Below, one piece after another: positions 8,429-16,633 of a DNA stretch of 64,000 bases; positions within the stretch are counted from its first letter, which is position 1, and every line of letters begins with the position of its first letter. The translations under genes and the position numbers were made by a program. The notes beneath the pieces are model-generated. The model did not search any database. It was given only the letters and a program-made list of their open reading frames with translations, and was not told the DNA's origin. This DNA is from Nocardioides alpinus (GTDB lineage: Bacteria; Actinomycetota; Actinomycetes; Propionibacteriales; Nocardioidaceae), in contig NZ_FOKC01000002.1 of the NCBI RefSeq assembly GCF_900112035.1, positions 62,001 through 126,000 of the forward strand, written 5' to 3'.

Positions 8429-9493
8429 GTGACGACCTGGGACCCCGCTGCCTTCCGCGACCAGGTCCAGCAGGTGCTGGATGCGTTCCTCGACGAGCGC
8501 GCGGCGGAGCTGGCCCCGCTCGGTCCCGACGCCACCCGACTGATCGGTGAGGCCCGTACGGCGGTGACCGGCGGCAAGCGGTTCCGCGCGGCCTTCTGCC
8601 ACTGGGGCTACCGCGCGATCCGCCCCGAGGTCGCCGATCCCGCCGCGCTCGCCCGCGCCTGCGCCTCGCTCGAGGTGCTGCACGCCAGCGCGCTGGTCCA
8701 CGACGACTTCATGGACGCCTCCGACACCCGCCGCGGCCGGCCCGCGACGCATCGCGCCTTCGAGGCCGAGCACCGCGCGGCCGGCTGGCGGGGCGACCCC
8801 GTGCAGTACGGCGCCGCCGCCGCGATCCTGCTCGGCGACCTCCTGCTCGGCTGGTCGGGTGACCTGCTGCGGCACTGCGGCCTGGGCGCGGAGGGCATCC
8901 TCGCCGGGCTCGACCTCTTCGAGCTGTGTCGCAACGAGGTCATCGCGGGGCAGTTCCTCGACGTGTCCGTGCAGGCCCGCGGCCGGGCCGACGTCGACAC
9001 CGCGATGACCGTGCTGCGCTACAAGTCGGCCAAGTACTCCATCGAGCGGCCGCTCCACATCGGTGCCGCACTGGCAGGCGCGTCGGCGGCCCAGATCGAG
9101 CAGCTGACCCGCTTCGGCCTGCCGCTCGGTGAGGCGTTCCAGCTCCGCGACGACCTGCTCGGCGTCTTCGGCGACCCCGAGCTGACCGGCAAGCCGGCCG
9201 GCGACGACCTGGTCGAGGGCAAGCGGACGGTCCTCGTCGCTCTCGCGCTCGACGGCGCTCCCCGCGCCGCGGCCCAGCGCCTCGACGACGCCCTCGGTAC
9301 GCCGCTCAGCCCCGCCGACGTCGACGAGGTCCGCCAGATCATCGACGAGTCCGGGGCGCGCGCCCAGGTGGAGGCCGTCATCGGCCAGCTGGCCGACCGC
9401 GCCGTCGAGGCACTGCGGTCGGCCGACGTCGACGGGCGCGCGGTCGTCGTGCTCACCGAGCTGGCCGCAGCAGCGACGCAGCGGACGGTCTGA
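8429..9493 (+). CDS. Polyprenyl diphosphate synthase (IdsA-like)
   Basis: A 354-residue trans-prenyltransferase that adds isopentenyl diphosphate to allylic primers. The first aspartate-rich motif is DDFMDASDTRRGRPATH (D-D-x2-D), the second is LRDDLLGVFGD (D-D-x2-G-D variant), and GGKRFRAAF matches the IPP-binding GGKR. KSAKYSIERPLHIG is the usual KT(S)xxY-like helix. Product chain length cannot be told. The gene order metF/ids matches Rv2172c/Rv2173 of M. tuberculosis. GTG 8429 is preferred over the in-frame GTG 8411 because the -10 hexamer lies between them. Confidence 0.9.
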   Translation: MTTWDPAAFRDQVQQVLDAFLDERAAELAPLGPDATRLIGEARTAVTGGKRFRAAFCHWGYRAIRPEVADPAALARACASLEVLHASALVHDDFMDASDTRRGRPATHRAFEAEHRAAGWRGDPVQYGAAAAILLGDLLLGWSGDLLRHCGLGAEGILAGLDLFELCRNEVIAGQFLDVSVQARGRADVDTAMTVLRYKSAKYSIERPLHIGAALAGASAAQIEQLTRFGLPLGEAFQLRDDLLGVFGDPELTGKPAGDDLVEGKRTVLVALALDGAPRAAAQRLDDALGTPLSPADVDEVRQIIDESGARAQVEAVIGQLADRAVEALRSADVDGRAVVVLTELAAAATQRTV

Positions 9494-9554
9494 CCTGCCT
9501 CAGGCGACGCCCGTGGGCTCTGCCATTTCGCCCACGCGCCGGGCGTCGGCTCCC

Positions 9555-9560
9555 TACGAT
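9555..9560 (+). promoter_or_regulatory. -10 hexamer, leaderless start of lipoprotein gene
   Basis: TACGAT ends 6 nt before GTG 9567 and decides that start. Confidence 0.55.
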
Positions 9561-9566
9561 CGGCAC

Positions 9567-10124
9567 GTGGAGGAGGGGACACGTGGGCACGGCCGAGCAA
9601 CGCTCGGCCTGGTGGTGCTCGTGGCGTGCCTCACGGTCGCCTGCGGGCCGCGGTCCGCACCGGAGGACGCTGCGCCGAGCCCCGTGACCACGTCCGAGCC
9701 GGTGGCCGACCCGGACGCCGTGCAGGAGGCCGAGGCCACCCTCCGGGCGTTCTTCGCCGTGAAGGGGCGGGCCGAGGACCCCCTCAGCGTCCGGATCGAC
9801 GAGCAGTCCGTCCACCTCACCGCTCGCGACGTGCACCCGAGCGCGGCGTACGAAGCCGGCATGCAGGATCGTCCGTCCGGCATCACGGACTCGACCGTCT
9901 CGGTCGATCTCTCGAGCCCGCGATGGACCGGAGACACGATCCGGATCGACTTCGACTTCCACAGCACCGGCGTGAGCTACCCGATGATCGGCGACCGCCT
10001 GCAGCGCGACGCGGGAGTCCCGGCGAAGTCCCACTGGGCCGGCACCGCGACGCTCGAGAACCAGGATGGCGCGTGGTTGATCGACGACCTGACGGCGGAC
10101 TCCTTCGGCAGCGCGGTCGGGTGA
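9567..10124 (+). CDS. Lipoprotein, function unknown
   Basis: A 185-residue putative lipoprotein: basic N terminus, hydrophobic LGLVVLVACLTVAC with lipobox L-T-V-A-C, then a Pro/Ser/Thr linker and a globular domain of about 140 residues. The domain looks like a surface-exposed alpha/beta fold (VQEAEATLRAFFAVKG helix, then alternating strands) but no family was recognised. It is convergent with the barstar gene, with 24 bp between stops. Confidence 0.7.
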   Translation: MEEGTRGHGRATLGLVVLVACLTVACGPRSAPEDAAPSPVTTSEPVADPDAVQEAEATLRAFFAVKGRAEDPLSVRIDEQSVHLTARDVHPSAAYEAGMQDRPSGITDSTVSVDLSSPRWTGDTIRIDFDFHSTGVSYPMIGDRLQRDAGVPAKSHWAGTATLENQDGAWLIDDLTADSFGSAVG

Positions 10125-10148
10125 CCGGGCAGACCGGTGGGTCGGCGG

Positions 10149-10583
10149 TCAGTCGAGACTGGTGATCCCCGGCACGTCCGGCCCGTCGCCCCTCAGCAGC
10201 ACCGAGAACGGCACGCCCCTCTCGGCGTGCACCCGCGAGCCGAGCACGCTGAGCGCGATGCCGAAGGCCTTCTCGTCGGTCCGGGCCAACGTGCTCCAGC
10301 CGTCCCACAGCAGGACGACCCCGTCGACGCCGCGACCGATGTCGTGGAGGCAGTCGGCGAGCGCGTCGAAGTTCTGGCCGTAGTAGTCGGGGAAGTCCAG
10401 CGCCTCCCCCACGGCTGCGAGGAAGGCGGACTTGGTGCCTGCGCCGGTCCAGCCGTCGACGTGGGCGAAGCCCCAGCCGGCGTGCTCGACGGTGTGGCGT
10501 ACGTCGGTGACGTCGAACGCCGCGTGCCACAGATGGATGCCGGGCACCTCGTGACCGGCCAGCACGGCTGCCAGTCCACTCAC
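10149..10583 (-). CDS. Barstar-family ribonuclease inhibitor
   Basis: A 144-residue protein whose residues 60-85 (ALDFPDYYGQNFDALADCLHD) carry the barstar core that inserts into the barnase active site; barstar Asp35/Asp39-like acidic residues lie in this helix and loop. An N-terminal extension of about 35 residues is not in minimal barstars. Its GTG start overlaps the barnase-like stop (GTGA), so the toxin and inhibitor are translationally coupled. Expected role: cytoplasmic protection against the RNase encoded just upstream. Confidence 0.88.
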   Translation of the reverse strand: MSGLAAVLAGHEVPGIHLWHAAFDVTDVRHTVEHAGWGFAHVDGWTGAGTKSAFLAAVGEALDFPDYYGQNFDALADCLHDIGRGVDGVVLLWDGWSTLARTDEKAFGIALSVLGSRVHAERGVPFSVLLRGDGPDVPGITSLD

Positions 10584-11095
10584 GAGGTCCGCTCGATCCG
10601 GGCGAAGGAGCTGTAGTGGTCGCCCGTGTAGTAGAGCTCCCCGTCATCGCCGGCCACGATGCGGCGCGCGCCGCGGTCGTCGGAGCCGGGCGTGGGCACG
10701 GTGTACTCCCGGTAGTAGCCCACCGGCTGGTCGGGCAGGAGCTCCTCGTCGTTGCGGAAGGTGACTCCGTCCCGGTCCTCGGGGAACGGCCCGCCGTCGT
10801 CGATCAGCTCGAGCGTTAGAGCGGCCTCGGGCGGCAGGTCCGTGAGCCGGACGACCGGCAGCCCGCTGTCGGGGTCCGCGGCCGCCGGAGGTGTCGACGG
10901 GAAGGTGGTCGGCTGGTCGCCGGAGGGGGTGTACGGCGGCGGGGACGACGACGGGTCGGACGACGTCGCCGTCGCACCGCCGCTGGTGTCGGCACCGTCC
11001 TGGTCGGCCGGGACGAACATCCAGACCAGCAGGATCACCGCGGAGGCCAGCAGCACCAGCAGCCGGTAGCGCTGGCGCCCCGCGGTCGCGGCCAT
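10580..11095 (-). CDS. Membrane-anchored barnase-like guanyl ribonuclease
   Basis: A 171-residue protein with an N-terminal membrane segment (residues 10-28), a Pro/Ser/Thr-rich linker (30-75) and a C-terminal microbial RNase (N1/T1/barnase) domain. Alignment by eye with barnase keeps the general base in YYREYTV (Glu130), the two arginines in DDRGARRIV (about 141-145) and the catalytic histidine in TGDHYSSF (His160). Thus it should be active as an exported or surface-tethered RNase. Start ATG 11095 overlaps the preceding stop by one base (TGATG). Partner of the adjacent barstar. Confidence 0.85.
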   Translation of the reverse strand: MAATAGRQRYRLLVLLASAVILLVWMFVPADQDGADTSGGATATSSDPSSSPPPYTPSGDQPTTFPSTPPAAADPDSGLPVVRLTDLPPEAALTLELIDDGGPFPEDRDGVTFRNDEELLPDQPVGYYREYTVPTPGSDDRGARRIVAGDDGELYYTGDHYSSFARIERTS

Positions 11096-11478
11096 CAGTA
11101 CTCCAGCACCTGCGCGCGCCGCTTGACCTCGCTGCCGCGGTTCTCGCGCAGGGCGTCGATGGGCCGACCGGGCAGGTTGTCGTCGGTGAAGAGCCACGCG
11201 ATGATCTCGCGGTCGTCGAAGCGGTGGTCGTGCAGCAGGGTCAGCAGGCCGGGCAGGCCCTTGACGACCAGGCCGTCCTGGATGAAGTCGGCAGGCACGC
11301 GGGGGCCGGTGCCGGGCGCAGAGACGGCGGCGGCCAGCTCGTGCTCCTTGATCATCGTGCGGACCTTGCCGGGCGTCACCCCGAGCAGCACGGAGACCTG
11401 CTTCCAGTCGAGCCACTCCGGGACGAGGGCGGCCAGGTCACGATCAGCCAGGGGTACGTCACTCATGCGCTCACTCAT
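11095..11478 (-). CDS. Rv2175c-like DNA-binding protein
   Basis: A 127-residue protein with a winged or plain helix-turn-helix at residues 25-48 (WLDWKQVSVLLGVTPGKVRTMIKEHELAAA) and the C-terminal domain seen in Rv2175c of M. tuberculosis, a substrate of kinase PknL. As in mycobacteria it lies divergently near a PASTA-type kinase gene. Here it is the first gene of an operon with barnase and barstar genes, so it may also control them. ATG 11478 is preferred over ATG 11466 because of the -10 hexamer 6 nt upstream. Confidence 0.85.
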   Translation of the reverse strand: MSERMSDVPLADRDLAALVPEWLDWKQVSVLLGVTPGKVRTMIKEHELAAAVSAPGTGPRVPADFIQDGLVVKGLPGLLTLLHDHRFDDREIIAWLFTDDNLPGRPIDALRENRGSEVKRRAQVLEY

Positions 11479-11484
11479 GCCCGC

Positions 11485-11490
11485 AGCCTA
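11485..11490 (-). promoter_or_regulatory. -10 hexamer, leaderless start of Rv2175c-like operon
   Basis: TAGGCT on the minus strand ends 6 nt before ATG 11478. Confidence 0.6.
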
Positions 11491-11568
11491 GGTGAGCAGC
11501 CGCCGACAGCGTGAGTCGTACGAGCCGGGGCGGGCGCCGACTGAGTTGTCGCCGCGGCACGTGATCCG

Positions 11569-11574
11569 TAGCGT
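11569..11574 (+). promoter_or_regulatory. -10 hexamer of GH16-fold gene
   Basis: TAGCGT ends 7 nt before ATG 11582. Confidence 0.5.
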
Positions 11575-11581
11575 GTCCGGG

Positions 11582-12382
11582 ATGCACCCCCTGCGATCTG
11601 CACTCGCCGCTGCCCTGGTGGGCCTGCTGGCACTCACGCTCTCGCCCGCCGTGTCCCCCGCGACGGCCGACCACGTCAAGGGCGCGCCTGGCCCGATCCA
11701 CGCCGGCAACACGTTCGGCTGGTACCAGCACGGCGTGTTCCGACAGGAGTTCATCGGCCCCAAGCCGGCCTTCTGGAAGAAGAAGGGTCGCGGGATCGTC
11801 CGCACCCAGAACGGGATGCTCACGCTGATGACCACCCAGCGCGGCAGCGTCTCGGCCACCCTCGACCTGAAGGGCCACACCTACGGCCGCTGGGAGATCC
11901 GGATGCGGGCGCGCACCCTGGGCAAGGTCAAGGGCGGCAAGCCCTTCAAGGTCGTCACCGAGCTCGTCCCCGCCGGGACGCGCGACCAGCACTGCGGTGG
12001 CCGCGACATCGGACTCGAGAACTTCACGCTCGGCAGCAACACGGTGAAGTCCTACGTCCACACCTTGCCCAACAGCTCCTACCGCGGCTTCAAGGGCCGC
12101 CACCTCCGCAACGACCGGTGGCACACCTACGCCGTCGAGGTCGCCGAGGACCACATCTCGTGGTTCGTCGACGCCCACGTCGTCCACACCGAGCGTCGCG
12201 AGGCCGCTCTCGACCCGGTCCCCCGCCAGCTGAAGTTCGAGCTGCGCGCCCAGGACGGGAAGCTGATGCACCCGGCCCGGATGCAGATGGACTGGATGCG
12301 CTACTGGTCGATGAAGGCGCGCAACGAGCGCTCCATCAAGGCTCCTCAGTTCGAGCTGAGCACGTTCAACGGGGCCTGCTGA
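11582..12382 (+). CDS. Secreted GH16/concanavalin-fold protein, possibly non-catalytic
   Basis: A 266-residue protein with a signal peptide (cleavage after residues SPATA-DH, about 31) and a jelly-roll domain of the glycoside hydrolase 16 type: YGRWEIRMRAR, WHTYAVEVAEDHISWFVD and FELRAQDG strands are typical. The usual E-x-D-x-x-E catalytic signature is replaced by GGRDIGLENF (near residues 139-148): the first, nucleophilic glutamate is absent and spacing is changed. It may therefore bind rather than cleave glycans. The gene is followed at once by a strong hairpin. Confidence 0.72.
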   Translation: MHPLRSALAAALVGLLALTLSPAVSPATADHVKGAPGPIHAGNTFGWYQHGVFRQEFIGPKPAFWKKKGRGIVRTQNGMLTLMTTQRGSVSATLDLKGHTYGRWEIRMRARTLGKVKGGKPFKVVTELVPAGTRDQHCGGRDIGLENFTLGSNTVKSYVHTLPNSSYRGFKGRHLRNDRWHTYAVEVAEDHISWFVDAHVVHTERREAALDPVPRQLKFELRAQDGKLMHPARMQMDWMRYWSMKARNERSIKAPQFELSTFNGAC

Positions 12383-12408
12383 CCGCAGCCCACCACCGCG
12401 CCGAGCCA

Positions 12409-12457
12409 CGAGGCGCCGGCCGGGTCGCGCGACACGCCCGACCCGGCCGTCGCCTCG
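12409..12457 (+). terminator. Strong hairpin after GH16-fold gene
   Basis: Stem of 11 bp plus one mismatch plus 7 bp around an 11-nt loop (12428-12438), 26 nt after the stop codon. No T-run follows, as is common in high-GC actinobacteria. Confidence 0.65.
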
Positions 12458-12559
12458 CGTCGTCCCACCCCGGTCGCTAACGTCGACTGCTCGTTCGCGC
12501 GCTTCCCTCCCGCGGCCTCGTGCCCCGGGCGCAGCGGACGAGGACGAGGAGCAACCCCC

Positions 12560-13318
12560 GTGCCCCGAGCAACGCACTCCCGAGCCCGCACCTGCGTCCG
12601 CGCACTCGCGTCCGTGGTCTGTGCCCTGGCCGTCGTGCTTGCCGTGACGCCGGCCCACGCCGACCACGAGCGACTGCCGGCCGGCCGCACGGGGGTGTCG
12701 TACGTCGTCGAGCCGGGCGACACCGCCTCGAGCCTGGCCGTGCGCTTCCACGCGTGGACGGCCGAGCTGATCGCGCACAACCACCTCGGCGCCGGAGGCA
12801 CCCTGCGCGTCGGCCAGCGGATCGTGATCCCGGTCGTGAGGAAGGGCGGCGCGAACGACGGCGACGAGGGCGGTCGCAGCGGCCCGTCGATGTGGCAGCA
12901 CCCCGACCGCGACCGCGAGAAGGTGCGGCGCGTGATCGCCGGCGCGGCGCGGCGCCACGACGTCGACCCGCAGCTCGCCCTCGCCATCTCCTGGCAGGAA
13001 TCGGGGTGGCAGATGGGCGTGGTCTCGAGCGCGGATGCGATCGGCGCGATGCAGGTGCTGCCGTCGACAGCGCGCTGGATGGAGCAGTACGCCGGTCGCT
13101 CGCTCGACCTGCGCAAGCTCGGTGACAACGCGCAGGCCGGCGTGCTGCTGCTGCGGGTGCTGTCGCAGCAGACGCACCGTCGTCCGCACAAGATCGGCGC
13201 CTACTACCAGGGCCTCGGAGCGGTGCAGCGCCACGGGCTCTACGAGGAGACCCGGACCTACGTCGACAACGTCGAGGCGATCAAGCGCCGCCTCGAAGAC
13301 GGCCGCTCGCCGTCCTGA
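12560..13318 (+). CDS. Secreted LysM / lytic transglycosylase (SLT) protein
   Basis: A 252-residue peptidoglycan-active protein: signal peptide (1-34, ending AHA), one LysM module (about 47-92, YVVEPGDTASSLAVRFHAW to RIVIP), a charged linker, and a lysozyme-like SLT domain (about 125-245). ISWQESGWQMGVVSSADAIGAMQVLP contains the catalytic glutamate (ES motif) and the GAMQVLP signature; AYYQG follows. It should cleave the glycan backbone during wall remodelling. GTG 12560 has GAGGAG upstream. No c-di-AMP riboswitch was found in front of it, unlike the NlpC gene at 61 kb. Confidence 0.9.
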   Translation: MPRATHSRARTCVRALASVVCALAVVLAVTPAHADHERLPAGRTGVSYVVEPGDTASSLAVRFHAWTAELIAHNHLGAGGTLRVGQRIVIPVVRKGGANDGDEGGRSGPSMWQHPDRDREKVRRVIAGAARRHDVDPQLALAISWQESGWQMGVVSSADAIGAMQVLPSTARWMEQYAGRSLDLRKLGDNAQAGVLLLRVLSQQTHRRPHKIGAYYQGLGAVQRHGLYEETRTYVDNVEAIKRRLEDGRSPS

Positions 13319-13359
13319 CCCCGACCCCGACCCGTCCTGACCCCGACGCTGACCCCGAC
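13311..13359 (+). repeat. Short tandem repeat around the SLT stop codon
   Basis: CGTCCTGACCCCGAC occurs at 13311-13325 and 13333-13347, and its last 11 bases again at 13349-13359. The SLT stop codon lies in the first unit. Probably replication slippage. Confidence 0.6.
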
Positions 13360-13500
13360 GGTGGCCCGCTCCGACGCGTCGTGGGGCGCGTGACGCCACG
13401 CCGGAGCCCGCACATGAGCGTGGGCGCGGGTGGGACTTCCGTAGAGTGGTGGCGCCGGATCCTTCCCCGTCACCACTCCGATCCGGCTGGAGGTCGAGCA

Positions 13501-15669
13501 GTGGAGTCACCCGAGCACGCCCGCGCAGCAGCGCCCGGCGCTGCTGGCGACCCCATGATCGGGCGTCTGCTGGACCGGCGCTACCGCATCGGCGCCCGGG
13601 TGGCGCGCGGTGGCATGGCCAGTGTCTACGAGGCCACCGACACCCGGCTCGACCGCACCGTCGCGGTCAAGGTGATGCACCCCGGCCTCGGCGACGACAA
13701 CGAGTTCGCGGAGCGGTTCGTCCGCGAGGCCCGTGCCGCTGCCCGGCTCAACCACCCGCACGTCGTCGGCGTCTACGACCAGGGTGACGACACCTCGGAC
13801 GGCCAGGACACCGTCTTCCTCGTCATGGAGTACGTCCCGGGGCACACGCTGCGCGACGTGATCCGCAAGGAGGCGCCGATGCCGCCGAGCCGGGCGCTGG
13901 CCCTGCTCGAGCCGGTCGTCTCGGCCCTCGCGGCCGCGCACCGCGCCGGCCTGATCCACCGGGACGTGAAGCCCGAGAACGTGCTGATCGCCGACGAGGC
14001 CCACGGCGGCCGGATCAAGGTCGCCGACTTCGGGCTGGCCAAGGCGGTCAGTGCCGACACCCAGCACACCGCGACCGGCGGGGTGCTGATCGGCACCGTG
14101 TCCTACCTCGCGCCCGAGCTGGTCATCGACGGTCGCGCCGACGCGCGCGCCGACGTCTACGCGGCTGGCGTCGTGCTCTACGAGCTCCTCACCGGCAGCA
14201 AGCCCCACGAGGGCGAGTCGCCCATCCAGGTCGCCTACCGCCACGTGCACCACGACGTACCGATGCCCTCGGCGGTCCGGCCCGACATCCCGGACTACGT
14301 CGACGCCCTCGTCGCGCGGGCCACCTCGCGGGACCGCGGCCAGCGCCCCGCCGACGCCACCGTCCTGCTGCACCACCTGCACCGTGTCGAGCAGGCGCTG
14401 CGCGAGGGACTCGACTCCGACCCGGAGCTCGCCGCCGACCTGCTCCCGCGCCGCGCACCGGCGTACGACGACGACACGGCGCAGCCCTCCGACACCACGC
14501 CCGAGCCGTTCGACGCGAGCGCGTTGGCACTGCTCACCGAGGTCGACCCGCGCGACTCGGGGCTGGTCGACGACGGCAGCCCGGACCGGACGACGGCACT
14601 CGAGCGCCACCCCGCGCCACCGACGGTCGCCACGGCAGTGGTCCCGAGGACCGCGGCACCGGCCACCGCCGCGATGCCGGTCGGCACGTCTCCCGCCACC
14701 TCGACAGGCCTCGCGCCCGGTCGTCCCGCCTCAGGTCGCGCACCCACCAAGGTCGCTCCTGTGGCCACCACGGCGCGACGTCGCTCCCTCAGGGGTCCGG
14801 TCGCGCTGCTGCTCGCGCTGCTCCTGGTGGGCGGCATCGCCCTCGGGGCGTGGTGGTTCGGCTGGGAGCGCTACACGACCACCCCGGGCGTGCTGGGGAT
14901 GGACGAGGCGGCCGCGGCCTCCGAGCTGGAGGACGCGGGGCTCGAGGCCGAGGCGGGTGAGCCGGCCTACTCCGAGAACGTCGAGGCCGGACTGGTCATC
15001 GCGACCGATCCCGGTCCCGGCGGCAAGGTGCTGGACGGCGGCACCGTCACCCTCACGCTCTCCCTCGGCCTCGAGCGCTACGACGTACCTGCCCTGGAGG
15101 GCCAGACCGAGGACCAGGCCCAGGACGCGCTGGCTGCCACCAACCTCGCCTTCGGAGCGAGCACCGGACGCTGGAGCGAGACCGTCCCCGAGGGCCAGGT
15201 GATCCGCACCTCCCCCAAGGCCGGCACCACCCTCAAGCCCGGCGCCAGTGTCGACCTGGTGCTCAGCCGCGGCCGCAAGCCCCTCACGATCAAGGACTGG
15301 ACCGGCAAGTCCTTCGACGATGCCCAGTCCGCGCTGGAGGGCCGCCGGCTCGAGGTGAGCGTCGCCGGCGAGGAGTACAGCGACACCGTCGCCGAGGGTG
15401 ACGTCATCTCCCAGGACCCGACCACCGGCACCCTCTTCCGCGGCGACACCGTCTCGTTCGTGGTCTCCCTGGGACCCGAGCTCGTCGAGGTGCCGCGGGT
15501 GCGGGCGATGGGCGTGGACGCCGCGACCGAGCTGCTCGAGGGACTCGGCTTCACCGTCGAGACCGAGGAGGCGGACGGCTACCTCGGCCTCGGCTTCGTC
15601 TTCAGCTCCGACCCCGGCCAGGGCGAGGAAGTACCCAAGGGATCGACGATCACGCTGTTCCTGATCTGA
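13501..15669 (+). CDS. PASTA-domain Ser/Thr protein kinase (PknL/PknB-like)
   Basis: A 722-residue transmembrane kinase. The N-terminal kinase domain (about 18-290) has the G-loop VARGGMASVYEA, the lysine in VAVKVMH, catalytic HRDVKPEN and DFG in VADFGLAK, so it should be active. A Pro/Thr-rich juxtamembrane linker leads to one membrane helix (about 432-453) and four PASTA repeats (about 458-722) that sense muropeptides or lipid II. The GTG at 13501 has GGAGG upstream; TAGAGT at 13442-13447 is a likely -10. Neighbourhood with the Rv2175c-like gene suggests that protein as a substrate, as in the PknL pair of M. tuberculosis. Confidence 0.92.
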   Translation: MESPEHARAAAPGAAGDPMIGRLLDRRYRIGARVARGGMASVYEATDTRLDRTVAVKVMHPGLGDDNEFAERFVREARAAARLNHPHVVGVYDQGDDTSDGQDTVFLVMEYVPGHTLRDVIRKEAPMPPSRALALLEPVVSALAAAHRAGLIHRDVKPENVLIADEAHGGRIKVADFGLAKAVSADTQHTATGGVLIGTVSYLAPELVIDGRADARADVYAAGVVLYELLTGSKPHEGESPIQVAYRHVHHDVPMPSAVRPDIPDYVDALVARATSRDRGQRPADATVLLHHLHRVEQALREGLDSDPELAADLLPRRAPAYDDDTAQPSDTTPEPFDASALALLTEVDPRDSGLVDDGSPDRTTALERHPAPPTVATAVVPRTAAPATAAMPVGTSPATSTGLAPGRPASGRAPTKVAPVATTARRRSLRGPVALLLALLLVGGIALGAWWFGWERYTTTPGVLGMDEAAAASELEDAGLEAEAGEPAYSENVEAGLVIATDPGPGGKVLDGGTVTLTLSLGLERYDVPALEGQTEDQAQDALAATNLAFGASTGRWSETVPEGQVIRTSPKAGTTLKPGASVDLVLSRGRKPLTIKDWTGKSFDDAQSALEGRRLEVSVAGEEYSDTVAEGDVISQDPTTGTLFRGDTVSFVVSLGPELVEVPRVRAMGVDAATELLEGLGFTVETEEADGYLGLGFVFSSDPGQGEEVPKGSTITLFLI

Positions 15670-15674
15670 GGTCC

Positions 15675-15680
15675 TAGCCT
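15675..15680 (+). promoter_or_regulatory. -10 hexamer, leaderless start of EamA gene
   Basis: TAGCCT ends 6 nt before GTG 15687. Confidence 0.6.
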
Positions 15681-15686
15681 CTCTGC

Positions 15687-16586
15687 GTGAGTCCCGAGCA
15701 CACCCGGCGTACGACCCTGTTGGCGAGCCTCGCGCTCCTCGGTCTCGCGGCCTGCTGGGGCTCGACGTTCTTCCTGATCAAGGACCTGCTCGACCGGGTG
15801 CCGACGCTCGACTTCCTGGCGCTGAGATTCACCATCGCCTCGCTCGCGCTGCTGATCGTCGCACCCAGGGCGCTGGGTCGGCTGTCCCCCGTGGTGCGCA
15901 AGCACGCCGTGGTCCTCGGGGCGCTCTACGGCGTGGCCCAGATCCTGCAGACCGCCGGCCTGGCCCACACGCCGGCGAGCATCAGCGGCTTCGTGACGGG
16001 TCTGTACGTCGTGTTCACGCCGCTGCTGGCGGCCGCCATCCTGCACACGCGGATCCCGCCGATCACCTGGGTCGCCGTCCTGCTGGCCACCGTCGGGCTG
16101 GCGGTGCTCGCGCTCAACGGGCTCAGCATCGGCTACGGCGAGCTCATCACCCTGGCCTCGGCGGTGCTCTACGCCCTGCACATCGTCGGCCTCGGCGCCT
16201 GGTCGACGGCACAGGACGCGGTCGGCATGACGATCCTCCAGGTCATGGTCATCGCCGTGATCTGCACCCTCGCGACCGCGCACGACGGGATCGTGCTCCC
16301 CGACCGCACGGGCGACTGGTTGTCGGTGCTCTACATGGCCGTCGTCGTCGGTGCGCTCGGCCTGCTCGGACAGACGTGGGCGCAGGCGCACCTGCCGCCC
16401 ACCCGCAGCGCGATCATCATGAGCATGGAGCCGGTGTTCGCGTCGTTCTTCGCGGTCTGGCTGGGCGGTGAGGACGTGACGACGCGCCTGCTGCTGGGTG
16501 GCGCGATGGTGCTCGTCGCGATGCTGACGGTCGAGCTCGCGCCGCGCCGCGTGGTCGAGGGCGAGGTCCCGCACATCGCCGTCTGA
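15687..16586 (+). CDS. EamA/DMT-family transporter
   Basis: A 299-residue inner-membrane protein with ten hydrophobic segments arranged as two EamA repeats. ACWGSTFFLIKDLLD at the N terminus is the characteristic WGS/TxF signature, and PTRSAIIMSMEPVFASFFAVWLGGE marks the second repeat. Members export amino acids, nucleotides or drugs; the substrate cannot be inferred. It begins 17 nt after the kinase stop but has its own -10 hexamer. Confidence 0.9.
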   Translation: MSPEHTRRTTLLASLALLGLAACWGSTFFLIKDLLDRVPTLDFLALRFTIASLALLIVAPRALGRLSPVVRKHAVVLGALYGVAQILQTAGLAHTPASISGFVTGLYVVFTPLLAAAILHTRIPPITWVAVLLATVGLAVLALNGLSIGYGELITLASAVLYALHIVGLGAWSTAQDAVGMTILQVMVIAVICTLATAHDGIVLPDRTGDWLSVLYMAVVVGALGLLGQTWAQAHLPPTRSAIIMSMEPVFASFFAVWLGGEDVTTRLLLGGAMVLVAMLTVELAPRRVVEGEVPHIAV

Positions 16587-16621
16587 TCGCGAGACGGTGC
16601 GACGGTGTGGGTGCGTCCCCT

Positions 16622-16627
16622 TATCGT
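16622..16627 (+). promoter_or_regulatory. -10 hexamer, leaderless start of zinc-ribbon gene
   Basis: TATCGT ends 6 nt before GTG 16634 and supports that start. Confidence 0.55.
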
Positions 16628-16633
16628 GGGCGC

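Noticed and set aside
12383..12559. c-di-AMP riboswitch ahead of the LysM-SLT gene
   Set aside because: None of the conserved ydaO blocks is present; only a hairpin terminator and a TAACGT hexamer at 12478-12483 were seen.
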